64,000 nt of DNA from Paenibacillus algicola (GTDB taxonomy: Bacteria; Bacillota; Bacilli; Paenibacillales; Paenibacillaceae), in NCBI RefSeq assembly GCF_005577435.1, contig NZ_CP040396.1, forward strand, positions 447,501 through 511,500, read 5' to 3'. Made by a program: the position numbers and the translations under genes. Below are positions 50,151 through 58,610 of the stretch, piece after piece (position 1 is the stretch's first letter; each line of letters begins with the position of its first letter). The notes beneath the pieces were generated by a model, which did not search any database, was not told where the DNA came from, and saw only the letters and a list, made by a program, of their open reading frames with translations.

Positions 50151-51173
50151 TTAAGGCAGAAAATCATTCGTGAACGCCTGATCTGCTTCAATCTGCTTGT
50201 CCAGCAGCTCGCGCTCAAACATCCAGTCTGCATAGCCCTTCCAAACCTCGGCCTTTTGCTCGCCCCAGCGGGCGGCATCATCCTGATATTTCGGGCTGAG
50301 CCACTTCTGGCTCGCTAAGACGAGCTCCTGATCCAGCTCCGGTACCGCTTTGGACAGCAGAGCTGCCGCAGCCTCCGGCTGGTCGATCGCGTATTGATAG
50401 CCCTTCGCGGTTGCACGCATAAAGGCCTTTACCAGCTCCGGCTGCTGTGCAATCAGGTCCTCGCTGGTGACGAGCACAGGGGTGTAGTAATCGAGAGCTT
50501 CAGAGTAATCCTTCACGTAGATCATATCCAGCGGCTCTCCGCGAAGCTCGGCTTCAATGCCTGTCCACGCGTAGAAGATCCAGGCAAAATCAATATCCCG
50601 CTTCACCGCCGTAAAATAATCCGCATCTCCCAGATTAATCATCTGGACCTTGCTGACGTCAGCGCCCTCTTGATCCATCATGGATTTCATGACCGCTTCT
50701 TCGACCGGGGAGCCCCAGCCGCCGTACTTCTTGCCTTCAAAATCAGCCGCAGTCTTCATATTACGGTCCACCGGAGCAGCAAAGCCGGAGGTATTATGCT
50801 GTATTACAGCGGCAATAGATACCAGAGGCACGTCCTGTGTCCGGGCCAGAGTGACACTCTCCTGATAGCTGACGCCAAACTCGGCCTGACCTGCAGCTAC
50901 CATGGCGTCAGTCCCGCCGGCCCCAGGCTGGACAATGCTGACGTTGAGACCTTCTTCCTCGTAATAGCCTAAATCCCGGGCCGCATACAGACCGGTATGA
51001 TTCGTGTTGGCGGTCCAGTCGAGCATCAGCGTAACGTCACTTTGCTGCGCCGGACTGCCGGCAGGGCTCTGCTCTCCTTCATTCGATGCTTCCTTCTGTA
51101 CATTTCCGCAGCCGGCTGTAAACAGAAGCAGGCTGCAGATGAGCAGTGCGAGCCATCTCGGATGCTTGATCAT
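50151..51173 (-). CDS. thiY: Thiamine-precursor-binding lipoprotein (ThiY-like)
   Basis: A 340-residue extracellular binding lipoprotein of the NMT1/THI5-like fold. Lipobox LFTAGC (Cys about residue 21), then VTLMLDWTANTNHTGLYAAR, the family start in which Trp and His contact the pyrimidine ring, then GAGGTDAMVAAGQAEFGVSY. Bacillus ThiY binds formyl-aminopyrimidine from degraded thiamine. ATG 51173 follows AAAAGGAGAG; the upstream frame lacks a site. First gene after the TPP riboswitch. Confidence 0.92.
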   Translation of the reverse strand: MIKHPRWLALLICSLLLFTAGCGNVQKEASNEGEQSPAGSPAQQSDVTLMLDWTANTNHTGLYAARDLGYYEEEGLNVSIVQPGAGGTDAMVAAGQAEFGVSYQESVTLARTQDVPLVSIAAVIQHNTSGFAAPVDRNMKTAADFEGKKYGGWGSPVEEAVMKSMMDQEGADVSKVQMINLGDADYFTAVKRDIDFAWIFYAWTGIEAELRGEPLDMIYVKDYSEALDYYTPVLVTSEDLIAQQPELVKAFMRATAKGYQYAIDQPEAAAALLSKAVPELDQELVLASQKWLSPKYQDDAARWGEQKAEVWKGYADWMFERELLDKQIEADQAFTNDFLP

Positions 51174-51230
51174 GAAGCTTCTCTCCTTTTGGGCAGTCCC
51201 ACTCTTCAACCTATGAATCTGAATCCTAAC

Positions 51231-51256
51231 AAAAACGCCCCGCGTCAGCGGGGCGG
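51231..51256 (-). terminator. Attenuator of the TPP riboswitch
   Basis: On the minus strand CGCCCCGC-TGAC-GCGGGGCG is followed by TTTTTG, about 60 bases before thiY. It is the expression platform that stops transcription when TPP is bound. Confidence 0.85.
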
Positions 51257-51299
51257 TTCACAGCAGAACAGGTTCCAAGCCAAGCTTCAATAGCTGGCC

Positions 51300-51408
51300 G
51301 CTGCAAGTTACCTACGCTGGCATTACCCAGATCAGGTTCAAGGGTCAGTGTCAGTATGGGACACAATCTCAGCCGGCCGATTCCCAGCTCCCCGTGGGAT
51401 GATGAAGT
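51300..51408 (-). ncRNA. TPP (THI-box) riboswitch
   Basis: Reading on the minus strand the conserved pieces come in order: GGGGAGC stem start, GGCTGAGA, then ACCCTTGAACCTGATCTGGG and TAATGCCAGCGTAGG. These are the pyrimidine and pyrophosphate sensor loops of the thiamine pyrophosphate aptamer. It sits at the head of the thiY operon and is followed by an attenuator, so high TPP should switch uptake off. Confidence 0.95.
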
Positions 51409-51494
51409 TGGACTGCATGTTTTTGATGATTACGAGTAATTATAGACCTGCAGGTTTCCGCTTGTCCAGCAAGCTCACCTTTTATAAGGAAGCG

Positions 51495-51878
51495 TTACCT
51501 CTGGAAGAATTCGATGCGCTCGCCTTCCGGCCCCTGAAAAAAGAAATAACGGCTTCCGTTCGGCAACGTAACGATGTCCTCATCCAGCTGGGGAACGTTC
51601 AATCCCTTTACGCGTGCGTACTCCTCTTCAATGTCGTCGGTGCTGACTGCAAAATGATGCACCTTGCCTTCCTCCGGAAGATTGTCGTTATAGCCTTGAA
51701 TGAGCTCGACCTCTGTCTCCTCGTCGCCTTGAAAGCCAAGGAATGCAAGCTCGATGACGCCGTTGCTATGCATCATTCTTCCTTTCAGCTCCAGTCCGAT
51801 GACCGAGGTATAAAAAGAAATGCTCTGATCCATGTCACGCACCATAATACCGACATGATCCAGTCGTTTTTTTGCCAT
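51495..51878 (-). CDS. VOC-family (glyoxalase/bleomycin-type) protein
   Basis: A 127-residue vicinal-oxygen-chelate protein made of two beta-alpha-beta-beta-beta units. Likely metal ligands are His in KRLDHVGIMV, Glu in ETEVELIQG, His in VHHFAVSTDD and Glu in GERIEFFQ, the usual four. Similar to lactoylglutathione-lyase-like proteins. ATG 51878 follows AAGGAGG; the frame upstream lacks a site. It is upstream of the riboswitch and not part of its operon as far as can be seen. Confidence 0.9.
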   Translation of the reverse strand: MAKKRLDHVGIMVRDMDQSISFYTSVIGLELKGRMMHSNGVIELAFLGFQGDEETEVELIQGYNDNLPEEGKVHHFAVSTDDIEEEYARVKGLNVPQLDEDIVTLPNGSRYFFFQGPEGERIEFFQR

Positions 51879-52010
51879 GAGTGCCGCCTCCTTAAAATCT
51901 GAATGAACCAACAAGCCCAAGCATAGCATGTCAAATCGCACTGTCAAGGTTCATATCCGGGCAAACGGGTACACTATAGATACGATGTCTATTTTGGAAA
52001 GGAGCCATGC

Positions 52011-52430
52011 ATGATGGACCATACTACATTAGAGAAGAAGATTGCTGAAGCGCTGAACCACAACAAATTTTGCTCATTCGCGACCGTGGAGGGCAACAAG
52101 CCCAAGGTTCGATATATGGCACTGTTTCATGATGGAGTGAACCTGCACCTGGCGACAGACCGTAAGACTCACAAGGTAGAAGAGCTGGAAGAGAATCCGA
52201 ACGTTTACGTCCTGGCCGGCTATGAAGAGGGCGGCTCCAAGGACGTGATCGAGCTGCAGGGCATCGCCCGCGTTACCAAGCAGGAGCAGCTGCGCAATGA
52301 GCTGTGGAACGAGGATTTCAAGCGCTGGTTCAGCGGCCCGGATGATCCGGATTATGTCATTCTTGAAATCGAGGCGCAGCGCATTGAGTATACCCCTCAC
52401 GGCGGGGAGCTGCAGGTATGGGAGAAGTAA
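52011..52430 (+). CDS. Pyridoxamine-phosphate-oxidase-like stress protein
   Basis: A 139-residue FMN-binding split-barrel protein similar to general stress protein 26 types. Core segments: NKFCSFATVEGNKPKVRYMA, VNLHLATDRKTHKVEELE, NPNVYVLAGYEEGG and YVILEIEAQRIEY. Lacks the extra parts of true PdxH. It starts at ATG 52011 or 52014 after AAAGGAG. Monocistronic with its own terminator. Flavin binding is known for the fold, substrate not. Confidence 0.87.
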   Translation: MMDHTTLEKKIAEALNHNKFCSFATVEGNKPKVRYMALFHDGVNLHLATDRKTHKVEELEENPNVYVLAGYEEGGSKDVIELQGIARVTKQEQLRNELWNEDFKRWFSGPDDPDYVILEIEAQRIEYTPHGGELQVWEK

Positions 52431-52466
52431 GCAACGATTGATCAATAGCGAAGATTCGACAAAGGA

Positions 52467-52492
52467 AAGGCCTGCATATGCAGGTCTTTTTT
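52467..52492 (+). terminator. Intrinsic terminator
   Basis: CCTGCAT/ATGCAGG followed by TCTTTTTT, 40 bp after the split-barrel gene. Confidence 0.8.
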
Positions 52493-52509
52493 CAAGTTAT
52501 AGTTAAAAC

Positions 52510-52538
52510 TTTACATCCTGCTGGGCAATAAGTATGAT
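52510..52538 (+). promoter_or_regulatory. Sigma-A promoter of the EAL gene
   Basis: TTTACA, 17 bases, TATGAT. The start should be near 52545, leaving a leader of about 100 nt. I looked for a c-di-GMP riboswitch in the leader and did not find one. Confidence 0.6.
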
Positions 52539-52643
52539 TAGGTTATACATAATTAATCCTTAAGACCTAACCGGTTGTTAAATATTTATGAGGGATTGTG
52601 TCGATAAAAAAGATATATAAACGATCTGCCTAGGAGGAATACG

Positions 52644-53690
52644 ATGCAATGTGATAGCTGCTCCATACCAGAACCGATTGAGGATGAAGGATACGTTTAC
52701 ATACGGCCGGTGCTTTCGGAGGTGACCCTGCTGCTGGAGAGCGGCGGGCTAGCTGTGCGTGAGCATGAAGGCCGGTGCGTAGCAGCCTACCATAGCCGGG
52801 AGGACATTTTGTTTCTGATGCAGTCCATGAAGAAGCTGTCTGTTGGCCAGAGAGAAGAACTGGATCTGATGATTACCGGCAAAAAAGTTCGGCCCATTCG
52901 GGAGAAGTGGATTCCTTTGCGTCAGTTTGAGGAACGCCTGAAGCATTTTGACGTTGTGCAGATTATTACCGAGCAGCAGTTTACCAGCTTCATGCAGCCC
53001 ATTGTTGACCGCAGCGGCAGCATTGTCGCCTATGAGTTCCTGCTCCGTCCAAGGGAGGGCGGGACGTACTTCCAGCCTTATCAGCTCTTCGAAACGGCGA
53101 GGGAGACGGGCCTGCACTCGTTCCTCGACCGCTCCGCCCGGATTTCGGCGATTGAGACGAGCGCGATGTGGCTCCCGAACGGCATCAAGCGCTTCGTGAA
53201 CTTTCTGCCCTCCTCCATTTATAATCCCGATTATTGTCTGACTCATACGTTCCAAGCGATTAACCGCTTGAATCTTGATCCGGCGGACTTTGTATTTGAG
53301 GTGGTCGAGACTGAAAAGGTGGACAATGCCCAGCATCTTCAATCCATCTTTGAGGTTTACCGGCGCAATGGCATTTCCGTTGCGATGGACGATGTCGGCT
53401 CCGGCTACTCGACACTGGAGCAAATGGTGCTTCTGAAGCCTGATTATGTCAAGATTGATCGCAGCCTGATTGACCGCTGTGATGAAAGCGGGGAGAAGCA
53501 GCAGAAGCTGCGGATCATTACAGAGACGGCCAAGGGCTTCGGAGCCTATGTGCTGGCCGAAGGGATTGAACGACCGGAGGAGTTTCAATTCGCGCGCGAG
53601 ATCGGCATGGATCTGGCACAGGGCTATCTGTTCGGCAAGCCTTCTCCGCAGCCGCCGCTGGATTACAACCGTACACGCAAGGCAACCTGA
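52644..53690 (+). CDS. EAL-domain c-di-GMP phosphodiesterase
   Basis: A 348-residue soluble protein. Residues 1-100 are an unassigned N-terminal region beginning MQCDSC with a possible metal-binding CxxC; the rest is an EAL domain. Catalytic residues are kept: Glu in AYEFLLRP (the EAL position), Asn in KRFVNFLP, Glu in FEVVETE, Asp pair in AMDDVGSG, Lys in VKIDRSL and Glu in LAEGIE, so hydrolysis of c-di-GMP is expected. It ends 3 bp before a truncated cutC. It starts at ATG 52644 after AGGAGG. Confidence 0.92.
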   Translation: MQCDSCSIPEPIEDEGYVYIRPVLSEVTLLLESGGLAVREHEGRCVAAYHSREDILFLMQSMKKLSVGQREELDLMITGKKVRPIREKWIPLRQFEERLKHFDVVQIITEQQFTSFMQPIVDRSGSIVAYEFLLRPREGGTYFQPYQLFETARETGLHSFLDRSARISAIETSAMWLPNGIKRFVNFLPSSIYNPDYCLTHTFQAINRLNLDPADFVFEVVETEKVDNAQHLQSIFEVYRRNGISVAMDDVGSGYSTLEQMVLLKPDYVKIDRSLIDRCDESGEKQQKLRIITETAKGFGAYVLAEGIERPEEFQFAREIGMDLAQGYLFGKPSPQPPLDYNRTRKAT

Positions 53691-53693
53691 GCA

Positions 53694-53902
53694 TGAGGGT
53701 CAAGCTGGAAGTCATCGCATCCACCGTAGAGGATGCGCTGCTCGCACAGCAGCGCGGCGCAGACCGGCTGGAGCTGATCATTCGGCAGCGCTGCAGCGGC
53801 TTGTTCAGCTGCTTCGGTAACGGAACAATAATTACAGCACCAAAAGGCGTATTGACAGGCTCCTCCAGGGAGCTTGTCAATACGCCTTTTGGTTTTGGTT
53901 AG
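53694..53902 (+). pseudogene. cutC: cutC remnant (N-terminal stub)
   Basis: The first 28 codons (MRVKLEVIASTVEDALLAQQ then RGADRLELI) match the start of CutC, a TIM-barrel protein of about 230 residues linked to copper handling. After about 53780 the similarity stops and the frame continues through unrelated sequence and a hairpin to 53902. The gene is therefore a stub, probably the result of a deletion joining it to the hairpin region. It begins 4 bp after the EAL gene, so the intact ancestor was probably in the same operon. Confidence 0.65.
53839..53893. terminator. Long hairpin, probable bidirectional terminator
   Basis: Arms ACCAAAAGGCGTATTGACA and its complement are perfect over 19 bp, and the loop contains a further GCTCC/GGAGC stem. 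The outer arms are A- and T-rich on opposite sides, so it can end transcription from both the EAL side and the phosphorylase side. Confidence 0.7.
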
Positions 53903-53957
53903 GGGCTGAAGGCCCGGATGTCTGCCGAAATCGGGAGCAGAGGAGAAAAGAACAATC

Positions 53958-56279
53958 CTAGCTGCCTGCCTTCACTGTACGGGAAGCCTTGGCTTCACCG
54001 CGTCCCTCCAGATGGAAGTCCTGGCCGGCCGCCTTCAGTGTCACTGCCGTATCGGTTTCGTTCAGGATGACGATGTCCTGCTCGCTCACCTTGACATTCA
54101 GGCGGGCGCCGCGGAACATCACCTTGAAGGAGAAGGAGGTCCAGTGGCCGGGAACGAACGGATCCAGGTGCAGGACGCCGTCCCTTACCTTCAAGCCGCC
54201 GAAGCCGTGAACGACCGACATCCAGGTGCCTGCCATGCTGGTCGTATGGCAGCCGTCTTCGGTATCGTTGTTGTAGTTGTCCAGATCCAGGCGCGCCGTA
54301 CGCAGGTACATCTCATACGCCTTCTCCTGATATCCCAGCTCACAGGCCAGAATGGAGTGGACACATGGGGAGAGCGAGGATTCATGGACAGTGAACGGCT
54401 CATAGAAATCGAAGTTCCGTTTTTTCGTTTCCAGATCATATCGGTCTCCCAGGAAGAACAGTCCCTGCAGCACATCGGCCTGCTTGATATACACAGAGCG
54501 CAGAATGCGGTCCCATGACCATTTCTGATTCAGGGGCAGGTGGGCAGGATCGAGGCTCTTCACCGGCAGCAGCTCTTTGTCCAGGAAGCCGTCCTGCTGC
54601 AGGAAAATGCCGCGCTCTGCATCCTCCGGATAGTACATCTTGTCGATGATATGACGCCATTGAGTCGTTTCCTCGTCCTTCAGCTCCAGCTTGGAGATCA
54701 GCTCTCCATAACGCTCCGGCTCCTCGCGCTGCAGCTGCTCCAGCACCTCCAGCGTATACTCCATCGTCCAGGACGCAATGCGGTTTGTGTACCAGTTATT
54801 ATTGACGTTATTCTCATATTCGTTCGGTCCGGTAACACCGAGCATTACATACTGCTGCTTCACCTCAGAATACTGGACACGCTGCTCCCAGAAGCGTGAA
54901 ATTTCCGCCAGCACCTCCAGGCCGTATTGGCCTAGGTACGCCGTATCCCCGGTGTAATTCACATAATTATAAATGGCATAAGCAATCGCGCCGTTACGGT
55001 GGATTTCCTCAAACGTAATTTCCCACTCATTGTGGCACTCCTCGCCGTTCATCGTCACCATCGGGTACAGCGCGCCTTTGGTGAAGCCCAGCTTCTTCGC
55101 GTTTTCTTTGGCTTTTTCCAGGTGCTTATAGCGGTAAATTAACAGATTGCGCGAGATGCCGGCATCCGCCGTGCTGAGATAGAACGGCAGACAATAGGCC
55201 TCGGTATCCCAGTAGGTGCTGCCGCCGTATTTCTCGCCGGTGAAGCCCTTGGGTCCGATGTTCAGGCGATCGTCCTCGCCGCTATAGGTCTGGTTCAGCT
55301 GAAAAATATTAAACCGGATCGCCTGCTGCGCCGCAACATCGCCCTCGATGACAATATCGCTTTCCTTCCATTTGTCGAGCCAGGCTGCCTTATGCTCGCG
55401 CTCCAGCTCACTGTAGCCGGCCTGAATAGCCTGCTCCAGCAGATGACGGGCCTGATCACTCAGCTGGCCCAGACCGTGATCACGCGAGGTGACATTGGCC
55501 ACATATTTAAAGAGCGTAACTTCCTGGCCCTGACCAGCCTGAATGCTGAAGCGGCTGCCGACATATTTCTCTTTCTCTACGGCTTGAGGTGTGAGCGTGA
55601 GCTTCTCGCCGCTTCTTGCTGCCTCAAAGGTCATGGCAGAGGTCACGTGGAAATCCAGCTTTTTCGTCTTCACCGTCAGCACGGAGGTGGACTCCCCGGC
55701 TTCGCGGAACACCTCCAGCCAGAACTTCTCGTCATAGTTGGAATCCTTGTTCTTCACGTCACCGTCGAGGTAAGGCGTGAAGGTCAGGGTGCCTTCAAAA
55801 TTCAGCGGGGTCACACTATAACGGATGCTGCCGATCTCATGGCGCACAATGCTGACAAAGCGGGAGGAGGAAACTCTCAGCTCCTTGCCATCCTCCAGCA
55901 CCGCCGTAAAGCTGCGGGACAGAACGCCTTCCTTCATGTTCAAGGTCCGCACAAAATCCTTCACGGTGCACTGGAATATATCCAGCGGCGTCCCGTCGAT
56001 CTCAACGTCAATGCCGATCCAGTTCGTGCTGTTCAGCACCTTGGCAAAATATTCAGGGTACCCGTTCTTCCACCAGCCGACGCGCGTCTTGTCAGGGTAG
56101 TAGACACCAGCCATATAGCTGCCTTGCAGCGATGGACCGCTGTACTGCTCCTCGAAATTGGCGCGCTGTCCCATATATCCGTTACCAATACTAAAAATAC
56201 TTTCGGAAATTTCATGGTTATGCGGGTCAAAGCCTTCCTCGATAATCGACCATTCGTTCAGTTTCAAATATTGTTTCAT
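53958..56279 (-). CDS. malP: GH65 disaccharide phosphorylase, probably maltose phosphorylase
   Basis: A cytosolic glycoside hydrolase family 65 enzyme of 773 residues that splits an alpha-glucobiose with phosphate into glucose and beta-glucose-1-phosphate. It has the N-terminal sandwich start NEWSIIEEGFDPHNHEISES with IFSIGNGYMGQR, the WDTEAYCLPFYL segment, ECHNEWEITFEEIHRNGAIA with the catalytic Glu, and GPNEYENNVNNNWYTN, as in maltose phosphorylases. Kojibiose or nigerose activity cannot be excluded. ATG 56279 follows AAAGGAGCC. It is followed on its strand by the long hairpin and lies downstream of pgmB, the natural partner. Confidence 0.92.
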   Translation of the reverse strand: MKQYLKLNEWSIIEEGFDPHNHEISESIFSIGNGYMGQRANFEEQYSGPSLQGSYMAGVYYPDKTRVGWWKNGYPEYFAKVLNSTNWIGIDVEIDGTPLDIFQCTVKDFVRTLNMKEGVLSRSFTAVLEDGKELRVSSSRFVSIVRHEIGSIRYSVTPLNFEGTLTFTPYLDGDVKNKDSNYDEKFWLEVFREAGESTSVLTVKTKKLDFHVTSAMTFEAARSGEKLTLTPQAVEKEKYVGSRFSIQAGQGQEVTLFKYVANVTSRDHGLGQLSDQARHLLEQAIQAGYSELEREHKAAWLDKWKESDIVIEGDVAAQQAIRFNIFQLNQTYSGEDDRLNIGPKGFTGEKYGGSTYWDTEAYCLPFYLSTADAGISRNLLIYRYKHLEKAKENAKKLGFTKGALYPMVTMNGEECHNEWEITFEEIHRNGAIAYAIYNYVNYTGDTAYLGQYGLEVLAEISRFWEQRVQYSEVKQQYVMLGVTGPNEYENNVNNNWYTNRIASWTMEYTLEVLEQLQREEPERYGELISKLELKDEETTQWRHIIDKMYYPEDAERGIFLQQDGFLDKELLPVKSLDPAHLPLNQKWSWDRILRSVYIKQADVLQGLFFLGDRYDLETKKRNFDFYEPFTVHESSLSPCVHSILACELGYQEKAYEMYLRTARLDLDNYNNDTEDGCHTTSMAGTWMSVVHGFGGLKVRDGVLHLDPFVPGHWTSFSFKVMFRGARLNVKVSEQDIVILNETDTAVTLKAAGQDFHLEGRGEAKASRTVKAGS

Positions 56280-56389
56280 GATCAACGGCTCCTTTATGAA
56301 TGATAAGATTGCATATGTTATGCCATATCGGCAAATTGCATATCTGCGAAATCCAGGCTGCAAAAAAAGCTCGGCAGCACAAGCTGCGC

Positions 56390-57061
56390 TTATCTTGGAG
56401 CAGGGAGGTGTTCCAATTCCTTAAGCTGCTTCACAGAAAAGCCTGAGAGCGAGGACAGCACAAGGTCCGCCTGGCCCAGCTGGTCCGCCGAGCCGATCCC
56501 CACGCTGCGCATCCCGGCGCGGCGCGCAGCCTCAATCCCGGCCTCGGCATCCTCGAAGACGACCGCCTCCTCAGGCAGCACGCCCACCTCTTTGGCGCCC
56601 AAGAGAAATACCTCGGGGTCCGGCTTCGCGCTCACGGTCTTATTGCCGTCCACGATGGCGTCAAAATACGGGGTGAGGCCCGTGTGGTCCAGAATTGACA
56701 TCGCATTCTTGCTGGCGGAGCCGAGAGCGACCTTGATGCCCTGTGATCTCAGAGCTTGAAGCAGCTCCAGCGCACCCGGTAAAATCTCCGAGGCATCCAT
56801 ACCCGAAATGTACTCCACATAGCGTTCATTCTTTGACTCCGCCAGTCGCAGCTTCTCCTCCTCCGTCAGCTCCAGTCCGCCGATGCTGAGCAGAATGTCC
56901 AGCGAGGCCATGCGGCTAACGCCCTTCAGCCGCTCGTTATCTTCTTCCGTAAAGGTGAAGCCCAGCTCTTGTGCGAGCTGCCTCCAGGCAATGTAATGGT
57001 ATTTGGCGGTGTCTACAAGAACACCGTCCAGATCGAACAGACAGGCTTTAATCGGTGTCAT
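56390..57061 (-). CDS. pgmB: Beta-phosphoglucomutase
   Basis: A 223-residue HAD-family mutase that turns beta-glucose-1-phosphate, made by the phosphorylase, into glucose-6-phosphate. The nucleophile and acid/base Asp residues are in CLFDLDGVLVDTAKYHY; the cap domain has RLKGVSRMASLDILL; the core continues VALGSASKNA, KPDPEVFLLGA and VFEDAEAGIEAARRAG. ATG 57061 follows AAGGAGGAG; the longer frame lacks a site. A MalR/LacI-type operator lies about 85 bp upstream. Confidence 0.95.
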   Translation of the reverse strand: MTPIKACLFDLDGVLVDTAKYHYIAWRQLAQELGFTFTEEDNERLKGVSRMASLDILLSIGGLELTEEEKLRLAESKNERYVEYISGMDASEILPGALELLQALRSQGIKVALGSASKNAMSILDHTGLTPYFDAIVDGNKTVSAKPDPEVFLLGAKEVGVLPEEAVVFEDAEAGIEAARRAGMRSVGIGSADQLGQADLVLSSLSGFSVKQLKELEHLPAPR

Positions 57062-57145
57062 AGGTTTCTCCTCCTTCAATGTCCATCCCGGCGACCCTGT
57101 AGGGTTAGTATGCTCGCCGGGCGCATAAATCAGATTTATTTTTAT

Positions 57146-57160
57146 GTGCAAACGTTTGAA
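57146..57160 (-). promoter_or_regulatory. LacI/MalR-type operator before pgmB
   Basis: TGCAAACGTTTGAA with a perfect CAAACGTTTG core. On the minus strand it overlaps a possible -35 (TTGCAC). It matches the sites around the lacI-type gene and the amylase gene. Confidence 0.65.
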
Positions 57161-57167
57161 CGAGCCT

Positions 57168-57198
57168 TAAAAATAATAGAAGCATTGATATGCTTCTA
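57168..57198 (-). terminator. Terminator of the LacI-type regulator gene
   Basis: On the minus strand TAGAAGCAT-N4-ATGCTTCTA is followed by TTATTTTT. A second stem, GCCCGGCTG with its complement, lies just before it at 57210-57240. Confidence 0.8.
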
Positions 57199-57259
57199 TT
57201 TTGCTGCTTGCCCGGCTGGCAGTCTCTTGATCAGCCGGGCTGTGTCAGCCTGAGTCCAA

Positions 57260-58297
57260 CTAGAGCGATCTCGGCATGGAGTACATGGACGATTCGCGAA
57301 TCATAAGCCGGTGCGGAATGACATAGCGGTTCGGCAGCACCGAGCTTCCATCATGACGAATGTTCTGGATCAGCGCCTGAGATGCGGTATAGCCCAGATT
57401 GTAAATGCCGATATCTACGCTGCTTAGCGGCGGGGTAGACAGCTCCGTAAGCGAAATGTTGTTAAAGCTTATAATAGATACGTCCTCCGGCACCTTATAG
57501 CCCAGCTCATGCAGGCCGCGCAGCACACCGAAGGAGACAATGTCATCCACGATGACGAGCGCTGTCGGGCGTTCCGGCAGATTCATAAAGAAGGACATGG
57601 CGCGGTAGCCGCTGTCCTGCAGAAATTCTCCCTCGACGATCCAGTCCTTGCGCATTGCAATTCCGCAATCAGACAGTGCCCGATTGTACCCTTCCAGCCG
57701 GTCCTTGGACACAACCAGATTCGGAGGACCGCTGACAAAGCCGATCCGCTCATGCCCTTGAGCAATGAGATGCCGGGTCGCATCATAGGCAGCCTGCACG
57801 TTGTCGGTATCGACGGACAAAATATCGGGGTAGCTGTCGCTTCGACCGACCAGTACGAACGGGTAATCATGAGTTTTCAGAAAATTGACGACCGGGTCGT
57901 CCTGGCGGGAGTACAGCAGGATTGCGCCGTCTACCCGGCGTCCGTGCAGCAGGCGCGATACCGCTTCAACCTCTTCCTTCTCATTGCCGCCCGAGCTGAT
58001 CAGAACATCATACCCGGCGCGGTTGGCCTGGGCTACAATCCCCCGGATCAGCTCCATGAAGAACAGGTTGAGGAACAGCTCCTCAGCGGGCTTGGGCAGG
58101 ATCACGCAAATGCTTTCGGTCGTTTTGGAAACGAGGCTTTTGGCCATAATATTCGGGTGGTAGCCGAGCTCTTCCATAATATCCTTGACGCGGCGAGAGG
58201 TTTCTCTGCTGATTCTGGGATGATTGGAAAGCACCCGGGAAACCGTGGAAGGAGATACGCCCGCCTTTTTAGCAACATCTTTAATTGTTACAGACAT
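57260..58297 (-). CDS. LacI-family regulator, MalR-like
   Basis: A 345-residue repressor. The N-terminal HTH reads VTIKDVAKKAGVSPSTVSRVL with the hinge helix MAKSLVSKTTESI; the rest is a periplasmic-binding-like sugar domain (DGAILLYSRQDDP, HERIGFVSGPPN). Set between pgmB/malP and a secreted amylase, it most likely responds to maltose or a derivative. Operators with CAAACG or AACGGTT cores lie before pgmB, in its own leader and at the amylase promoter, so it should control all three units and itself. ATG 58297 follows GGAGGAGG. Confidence 0.92.
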   Translation of the reverse strand: MSVTIKDVAKKAGVSPSTVSRVLSNHPRISRETSRRVKDIMEELGYHPNIMAKSLVSKTTESICVILPKPAEELFLNLFFMELIRGIVAQANRAGYDVLISSGGNEKEEVEAVSRLLHGRRVDGAILLYSRQDDPVVNFLKTHDYPFVLVGRSDSYPDILSVDTDNVQAAYDATRHLIAQGHERIGFVSGPPNLVVSKDRLEGYNRALSDCGIAMRKDWIVEGEFLQDSGYRAMSFFMNLPERPTALVIVDDIVSFGVLRGLHELGYKVPEDVSIISFNNISLTELSTPPLSSVDIGIYNLGYTASQALIQNIRHDGSSVLPNRYVIPHRLMIRESSMYSMPRSL

Positions 58298-58313
58298 GAT
58301 AACCTCCTCCGGT

Positions 58314-58326
58314 GGAACCGTTTGCC
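58314..58326 (-). promoter_or_regulatory. LacI-type half-perfect operator in regulator leader
   Basis: Minus strand GGCAAACGGTTCC, 17-29 bases before the regulator start. It shares the CAAACGGTT core with 58612. Confidence 0.55.
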
Positions 58327-58371
58327 TAAGTTATAGTCACTCATTGAAATAGATTAAAAGTGAAGCTGAAA

Positions 58372-58386
58372 TCAAGCGATTGAATG
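58372..58386 (+). repeat. Copy 1 of TCAAG[CT]GATTGAATG
   Basis: A 15-base direct repeat, itself containing the inverted TCAA-N4-TTGA. The second copy is at 58554-58568. Confidence 0.6.
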
Positions 58387-58443
58387 TACGGCGGCTGTAA
58401 TAGGATGTCACTGCCTAGCCTTTGTTGATGCCCATTTACAAAT

Positions 58444-58491
58444 TAAACGGTTACATACTGTTATCTTATCGCGTATTCCGGTACTTGTAAA
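58444..58491 (-). promoter_or_regulatory. Promoter of the LacI-type regulator with operator
   Basis: On the minus strand TTTACA (58486-58491), 17 bases, TAAGAT (58463-58468). TAAACGGTTA (58444-58453) then lies at about the start site, giving autoregulation. Confidence 0.7.
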
Positions 58492-58521
58492 TACATGCAG
58501 CACCGGTCCGGTTCAGGAAGA

Positions 58522-58532
58522 TAACGTTTGAA
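58522..58532 (+). promoter_or_regulatory. Possible LacI-type half operator
   Basis: TAACGTTTGAA resembles one side of the operator at 57147. Weak on its own; noted because five related sites cluster here. Confidence 0.35.
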
Positions 58533-58553
58533 AAACAAAGAATTATGCTGATT

Positions 58554-58568
58554 TCAAGTGATTGAATG
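58554..58568 (+). repeat. Copy 2 of TCAAG[CT]GATTGAATG
   Basis: Second copy of the 15-base repeat, 182 bp from the first, differing by one base. Confidence 0.6.
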
Positions 58569-58610
58569 AGATCGGGAGGGTTTGTGCAGACACACTTCAA
58601 CAGAAATTTT

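Noticed and set aside
52545..52643. c-di-GMP riboswitch in the EAL leader
   Set aside because: None of the conserved GEMM sequence blocks is present.
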